DNA of 32,242 bases. Origin: Micromonosporaceae bacterium. Its GTDB lineage: Bacteria; Actinomycetota; Actinomycetes; Mycobacteriales; Micromonosporaceae. Position numbers and translations under genes: made by a program. The stretch is taken from NCBI GenBank assembly GCA_019690055.1, contig JADGGF010000003.1, forward strand, positions 1-32,242. The letters run 5' to 3'. The notes under the pieces were generated by a model. It saw only the letters and a program-made list of their open reading frames with translations, was not told where the DNA came from and ran no database searches. This document shows, piece by piece, positions 28,479 to 32,242 of this stretch (the stretch's first letter is position 1; each line of letters opens with the position of its first letter).

Positions 28479-29600
28479 ATGACGATGTGGGGTTCGGAAT
28501 CTTCGCCCTCAGCCCGTACCGCGCCGACGCTCGACGAGATCCGGCGCGCGCCCAAGGCACTGCTGCACGACCACCTCGACGGAGGTCTGCGGCCGCAGAC
28601 GGTCCTCGAGCTCGCGGACGTCATCGGCCACCCTCTGCCCGCCTCCGACGAGCCGGCGCTGGGCGACTGGTTCCGCCAGGCGGCGACGTCGGGCTCGCTG
28701 GAGCGCTATTTGGAGACCTTCGCCCACACCGTGGCCGTGATGCAGACCGCCGAGGCGCTGCACCGGGTCGCGCGGGAGTGCGCGCTCGACCTCGCGGCCG
28801 ACGGGGTGGTCTACGCCGAGGTGCGGTTCGCCCCGGAGCTGCACGTGCGCCACGGGTTGGCGTTGCCGGAGGTGGTCGAGGCGGTGCTGGCCGGCCTGGC
28901 CGACGGGTCCGCGCAGGCCGCGGCCGCCGGCACCCCGATCCGTACGGCCGTGCTGCTCACGGCGATGCGGCACGCCGCCCGGTCGATGGAGATCGCGGAG
29001 CTGGCCGTGCGGTACCGGGACGTCGGCGTGGTGGGGTTCGACATCGCCGGGGCCGAGGCGGGCCACCCGCCGACCCGCCACCTCGACGCGTTCGAGTACC
29101 TGCAGCGGGAGAACTTCCACTTCACCATCCACGCGGGCGAGGCGTTCGGGCTGCCCTCGATCTGGCAGGCGATCCAGTGGTGCGGCGCGGACCGGTTGGG
29201 CCACGGGGTGCGCATCATCGACGACATCGACACCACGGACCCGAGCGCACCTCGGCTCGGCCGCCTCGCGGCCTACGTGCGGGACAAGCGTATCCCGCTG
29301 GAGATGTGCCCCTCGTCGAACGTGCAGACGGGGGCCGCCCCCTCGATCGCCGAACATCCCATCGGGCTGCTGCGCGACCTGCGGATGCGGGTCACGGTGA
29401 ACACCGACAACCGGCTGATGAGCGGTACCTCGATGTCGCGGGAGATGGCCCTGCTCGTCGACGCGTTCGGGTACGGCTGGGCGGACCTGCAGTGGTTCAC
29501 GATCAACGCGATGAAGAGCGCGTTCATCCCGTTCGATGAGCGGCTCGCCATCATCGACACCGTGATCAAGCCCGGTTACGCGGCGTTGATGACGTCGTGA
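28479..29600 (+). CDS. add: Adenosine deaminase
   Basis: A 373-aa TIM-barrel enzyme that turns adenosine and deoxyadenosine into inosine forms. Zinc ligands and active-site residues are in place: HDHLDGG (His30, His32), IHAGEAFG (His218, catalytic Glu221), GHGVRI (His242) and NTDNRLMSG with Asp310. The usual second Asp of NTDDP is Asn311, a form I associate with actinobacterial enzymes. The first 18 residues are a Ser-rich tail. ATG 28479 follows a TAGTGT box by six bases, so the mRNA is probably leaderless; a second ATG at 28485 is possible. It completes the salvage set with cdd and deoA, although it has its own promoter. Confidence 0.94.
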   Translation: MTMWGSESSPSARTAPTLDEIRRAPKALLHDHLDGGLRPQTVLELADVIGHPLPASDEPALGDWFRQAATSGSLERYLETFAHTVAVMQTAEALHRVARECALDLAADGVVYAEVRFAPELHVRHGLALPEVVEAVLAGLADGSAQAAAAGTPIRTAVLLTAMRHAARSMEIAELAVRYRDVGVVGFDIAGAEAGHPPTRHLDAFEYLQRENFHFTIHAGEAFGLPSIWQAIQWCGADRLGHGVRIIDDIDTTDPSAPRLGRLAAYVRDKRIPLEMCPSSNVQTGAAPSIAEHPIGLLRDLRMRVTVNTDNRLMSGTSMSREMALLVDAFGYGWADLQWFTINAMKSAFIPFDERLAIIDTVIKPGYAALMTS

Positions 29601-29647
29601 CGGGAGTTGCTTGGTTGGCTGACGGGCGTTGATGGCCGGGTGACGGG
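29598..29647 (+). repeat. 21-22-bp tandem repeat starting at the add stop codon
   Basis: TGACGGG recurs at 29598 (whose TGA is the add stop), 29620 and 29641 with related following bases (GTTGNTTGG-like). Degenerate. Confidence 0.5.
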
Positions 29648-29904
29648 TCTGTACGATCCCACCGTTCCGGCTCCGGAGCGATCCATCGTGACGGCGGAGT
29701 GTCACAGTCTCGTTACGCATTGATACGGGACGTACCTGGGCTTTCTCTTTGCCACGTGGCGTGATGGAATCTGGCGTGGTCACGTTCGGCGACGCCCGCG
29801 GTGCCGGACTGACGTGACACTGCCGCGCGGTCACTCGGCGGCACGGTGACCGATGCCTCCAGGCGGCGATGCTGTCGGTGGGCACCGGTACGGAGGGTGG
29901 TGAG
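29648..29904. other. Intergenic region before the sensor gene
   Basis: No gene. It contains a palindrome CCACGTGG near 29754, an AT-richer stretch (CGTTACGCATTGATACGG) near 29711-29728 that could hold a promoter, and GGAGGGTGGTGAG just before GTG 29905. No hairpin with a T-run. The promoter of the sensor gene is therefore not located. Confidence 0.35.
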
Positions 29905-32242
29905 GTGAGCAAGAACCCCAGCGCGCCGGGCACGTCCTCACGGTTCGCCGGGCCCGCCCGGTTTATCCGGGATCTGCCCATCTGGACCAAGCTCGGCCTC
30001 ATCATGATCGTCCCGACCATCGCGACGATCGTGGTCGGTACGGCCGGGTTGCTGGACCAGGTCGAGCAGGCGAGCGCCGCCGAACGGGCACGCGCGCTCA
30101 CTGTCCTGTCAGGCGACGCTGGCGCACTCGTGCACGCCCTGCAGGCCGAGCGCGCCGCGGCGGTGACGCTGCTGTCCTCTCCGCAGGAGGCGATCCAGTC
30201 GGCCACGGCGGCCTACACGGCGCAGCATGAGGCCACCCAGCAGGCCCAGACCCGGTTCCTCACCACATGGTCCACGATCACCGATGTTCCGGCGAACTTC
30301 CGGTCGCACCTCGAACGCGTCGAGAACCAGCTGGGACAGCTCACGCCGCTGCGCCAGCAGGTCACGGCCCTCAACCAGGTGTCGATGAGCGTCGCCGAGG
30401 CCCGGTACGAGGAACTCATCAGCGACCTGTTGGAGATCCGCACCTTCTCGGCCCAGCTGACGGGCAACACCTCGCTCGGTGACCGTATCCGCGCCGCCCA
30501 TGCCGTGGCCATGCAGAAGGAGTTCCTGGCCCGGGAGACCGTGCTCGTCGCGAAGGCCCTGATCACGGGAGAGTTCTCCACGGCGGAGCGCAACGCGTAC
30601 GTGCTGGCCGTCCAGAATGCGCGACAGGCCGAGAACGAGTTCCGCTCGGTCGCCACCCCGACTCAGATCGACTACTACGAACGTGTGCTCACCGGCGCGA
30701 TCCTGCGCGACGTGCTGCAGCTGGAGGGTTCGCTCGACGGGCTTCAGCCGAACGAGCTCCCGGCGAACGTCATCAACCCGGCCGAGTGGCAGCGGGCGAC
30801 CAGCGGTCGGGCCGAGCTGCTCTACCAGATCGAGTCTGAGCTCAACAGCCAGGCCCTGAACGCCGCCGAGACGCAGGGCGCGGCCGTGCAGCGGCGCGTG
30901 CTCGTGGAGACCGGCGTCCTGCTGCTCACGCTGCTGGTCGGGGTGCTCTTCGCCTGGCTCGTGGCCCGCTCCATGGCCCGCTCGCTGCGTGACCTGCGGC
31001 AGGGTGCGCTGGCGGTCGCCAAGTTCGGCCTGCCCCAGGCCGTGGCAAAGCTGAAGGACCCGTCGCTGTCGGCGAACCTCTCGCCCGCCGGGGTGGCCCT
31101 GCAGATCGCCGAGCCCCTGCCCGTGCGCAGCAACGACGAGTTCGGCCAGGTGACGGAGGCGTTCAACGCCGTCCACCTCGAGGCCGTGCGGACGGCGGCC
31201 GAGCAGGCAGCGCTGCGGGCCTCGGTTGCGCAGATGTTCGTCAACCTGGCCCGCCGGAGCCAGATCCTGGTCGACCGGCTCATCGGTCACCTGGACCGCC
31301 TGGAGCGCGGCGAGCAGGACCCGGACCGGCTGTCGGAGCTGTTCCAGCTCGACCACCTGGCGACCCGGATGCGCCGCAACGACGAGAACCTGCTGGTGCT
31401 CGCGGGCGCCGACTCGACCCGGGTCCAGCGGGAGCCGGCCGCGCTCATCGACGTGCTGCGGGCCGCCCAGTCCGAGGTGGAGCAGTACACCCGGGTCGAG
31501 CTCACCGCGGTCGACCCGGACATCGAGATCGCTGCCCACGCGGTCAACGACCTGGTGCACATGATCGCGGAGCTGTTCGACAACGCGACCTCGTTCTCCC
31601 CGCCCGACACGGTGGTCCGGGTGGAGGCGCGCCGCAGCGGTGACCGAGTGCTGCTGCGGGTCGAGGACCGCGGTATCGGCATGACGGCCGAGCAGTACGC
31701 CGAGTTGAACGAGCGCCTGGCCACGCCGCCGGACGTGGACGTGACCGTGTCCCGGATGATGGGCCTGGTCGTGGTCGCCCGGCTGGCGAACCGGCACGGC
31801 GTCACGGTCACGCTGCAGCCGGCGCCGCAGGCCGGGCCGCAGCGGGGCACGCTCGCCGAGGTGGTGCTGCCCAGCGGTGTCCTGGTGCCGCGTGCTCTGG
31901 CCGGTCGCGCGCACACGCCGACCGGGTTCCCGGCCGTACGGCCCGAGCCGACCCCGGTCGGGGCCGGTTCGCGCTCGCCCTTCGGTCCGCCGCTGGCGCT
32001 GGAGAGCGGCCCGCGCGGTCCGTTGCCGGCTCCGAGCCTCGGCGCCACCGAACCGGCCACCGGCGGTGTCCCCGTCCCGGCCTTCGGCGGCGGTGGTGGG
32101 CCATCCGTCGGCGCCCCGCCTCCGTTCGGTCCTCCGTCGTACGAGGCCCCCTCGGCACCGGAGCCCGCGCCCGCGTTCGGCGCGGCCGCGGGCGGAGCCG
32201 TCGCGGGGGCCGCCGCCGGTGGTCTCGGTGCGGCCGTGACCA
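29905..32242 (+). CDS. NIT-HAMP-HATPase sensor protein, CvnA/nitrate-sensor type (3' end outside window)
   Basis: A sensor kinase-like protein running off the window (at least 779 aa). Order: cytoplasmic tail, membrane segment about residues 30-50 (LGLIMIVPTIATIVVGTAGLL), an outer nitrate/nitrite-sensing-like helical domain (60-330) with LQAERAAAVTLL, a second membrane segment (335-355), a HAMP-like linker, a helical dimer region with FVNLARRSQILVDRLIGHLD and LDHLATRMRRNDENLLVLAG, and an ATPase domain with N-box HMIAELFDNATSFSPP, VEDRGIGM and GLVVVARLANRHG. The rest is Pro/Gly/Ala-rich. Such proteins head actinobacterial conservons, followed by roadblock, DUF742 and GTPase genes; those would lie beyond the edge. 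GTG 29905 is preceded by GGAGGGTGGTGAG. Whether it autophosphorylates is open. Confidence 0.85.
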   Translation, partial: MSKNPSAPGTSSRFAGPARFIRDLPIWTKLGLIMIVPTIATIVVGTAGLLDQVEQASAAERARALTVLSGDAGALVHALQAERAAAVTLLSSPQEAIQSATAAYTAQHEATQQAQTRFLTTWSTITDVPANFRSHLERVENQLGQLTPLRQQVTALNQVSMSVAEARYEELISDLLEIRTFSAQLTGNTSLGDRIRAAHAVAMQKEFLARETVLVAKALITGEFSTAERNAYVLAVQNARQAENEFRSVATPTQIDYYERVLTGAILRDVLQLEGSLDGLQPNELPANVINPAEWQRATSGRAELLYQIESELNSQALNAAETQGAAVQRRVLVETGVLLLTLLVGVLFAWLVARSMARSLRDLRQGALAVAKFGLPQAVAKLKDPSLSANLSPAGVALQIAEPLPVRSNDEFGQVTEAFNAVHLEAVRTAAEQAALRASVAQMFVNLARRSQILVDRLIGHLDRLERGEQDPDRLSELFQLDHLATRMRRNDENLLVLAGADSTRVQREPAALIDVLRAAQSEVEQYTRVELTAVDPDIEIAAHAVNDLVHMIAELFDNATSFSPPDTVVRVEARRSGDRVLLRVEDRGIGMTAEQYAELNERLATPPDVDVTVSRMMGLVVVARLANRHGVTVTLQPAPQAGPQRGTLAEVVLPSGVLVPRALAGRAHTPTGFPAVRPEPTPVGAGSRSPFGPPLALESGPRGPLPAPSLGATEPATGGVPVPAFGGGGGPSVGAPPPFGPPSYEAPSAPEPAPAFGAAAGGAVAGAAAGGLGAAVT

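Noticed and set aside
28509..30206. 565-codon minus-strand frame opposite add
   Set aside because: add has all catalytic motifs; antisense frame has no family features.
30109..31914. 601-codon minus-strand frame opposite the sensor gene
   Set aside because: The plus strand encodes a recognisable membrane and ATPase domain protein; the other is its shadow.

Overview
The window is a very GC-rich stretch with strongly G/C-biased third codon positions, GTG and TTG starts, and many start codons sitting 6-8 bases after a TANNNT box (leaderless transcripts). Together with gene order (rhodanese plus DUF1416 behind a Cys-rich leader; XRE regulator, HBHA-like protein and DUF2516; BMP-type nucleoside ABC operon with cdd, deoA and add; an NIT-domain kinase of the CvnA type), this points to an actinomycete, most likely Micromonosporaceae or a close relative. 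Genus cannot be read from the sequence. All genes are of chromosomal housekeeping or accessory type; I see no tRNA, rRNA, CRISPR, insertion sequence or prophage.

Layout. 1-1859: a polytopic membrane protein (5' end outside the window) and an LmeA/DUF2993-type protein. 1988-3602: a sulfur unit made of a leaderless 24-aa Cys-rich leader peptide, two hairpins, a tandem-rhodanese sulfurtransferase, a DUF1416 protein and a strong terminator. 3734-5791: a membrane-anchored four-Cys protein, a DsrE protein (minus), and a divergent pair made of a 49-aa membrane miniprotein and nitrobindin. 5814-7613 (minus): a TM-helix (MscS-related) channel protein and a PLP fold-IV enzyme. 7822-10255: an overlapping fur, ygfZ, DUF849 operon. 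10507-12749: XRE regulator, HBHA-like protein, DUF2516, alpha/beta hydrolase. 12802-13554: a stand-alone alanyl-tRNA editing protein. 13600-14862 (minus): L25/Ctc and pth. 15231-16860: an unknown protein and trpS. 16935-18956: a YihY/BrkB protein, a very acidic protein (minus) and a small membrane protein.

19226-29600 forms a nucleoside uptake and salvage region: a BMP lipoprotein, a two-domain ABC ATPase, two permeases, cytidine deaminase carrying an extra C-terminal domain, thymidine phosphorylase, a DUF4272 protein, a TlrB/RlmA-type rRNA methyltransferase (minus) and adenosine deaminase. It would import nucleosides, deaminate cytidine and adenosine, and phosphorolyse thymidine/deoxyuridine. 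The window ends inside a large NIT-HAMP-HATPase sensor protein of the kind that heads actinobacterial conservons.

The most interesting signals are the cysteine-leader attenuator and its 200-base untranslated region; the 22-bp duplication of a start-codon region in front of a miniprotein; 17-bp direct repeats in the promoter of the XRE/HBHA operon; the two-domain cytidine deaminase; a hairpin separating the nucleoside-binding lipoprotein gene from its transporter; and a recurring habit of short degenerate tandem repeats (about 14-24 bp) placed just after stop codons or in intergenic gaps.
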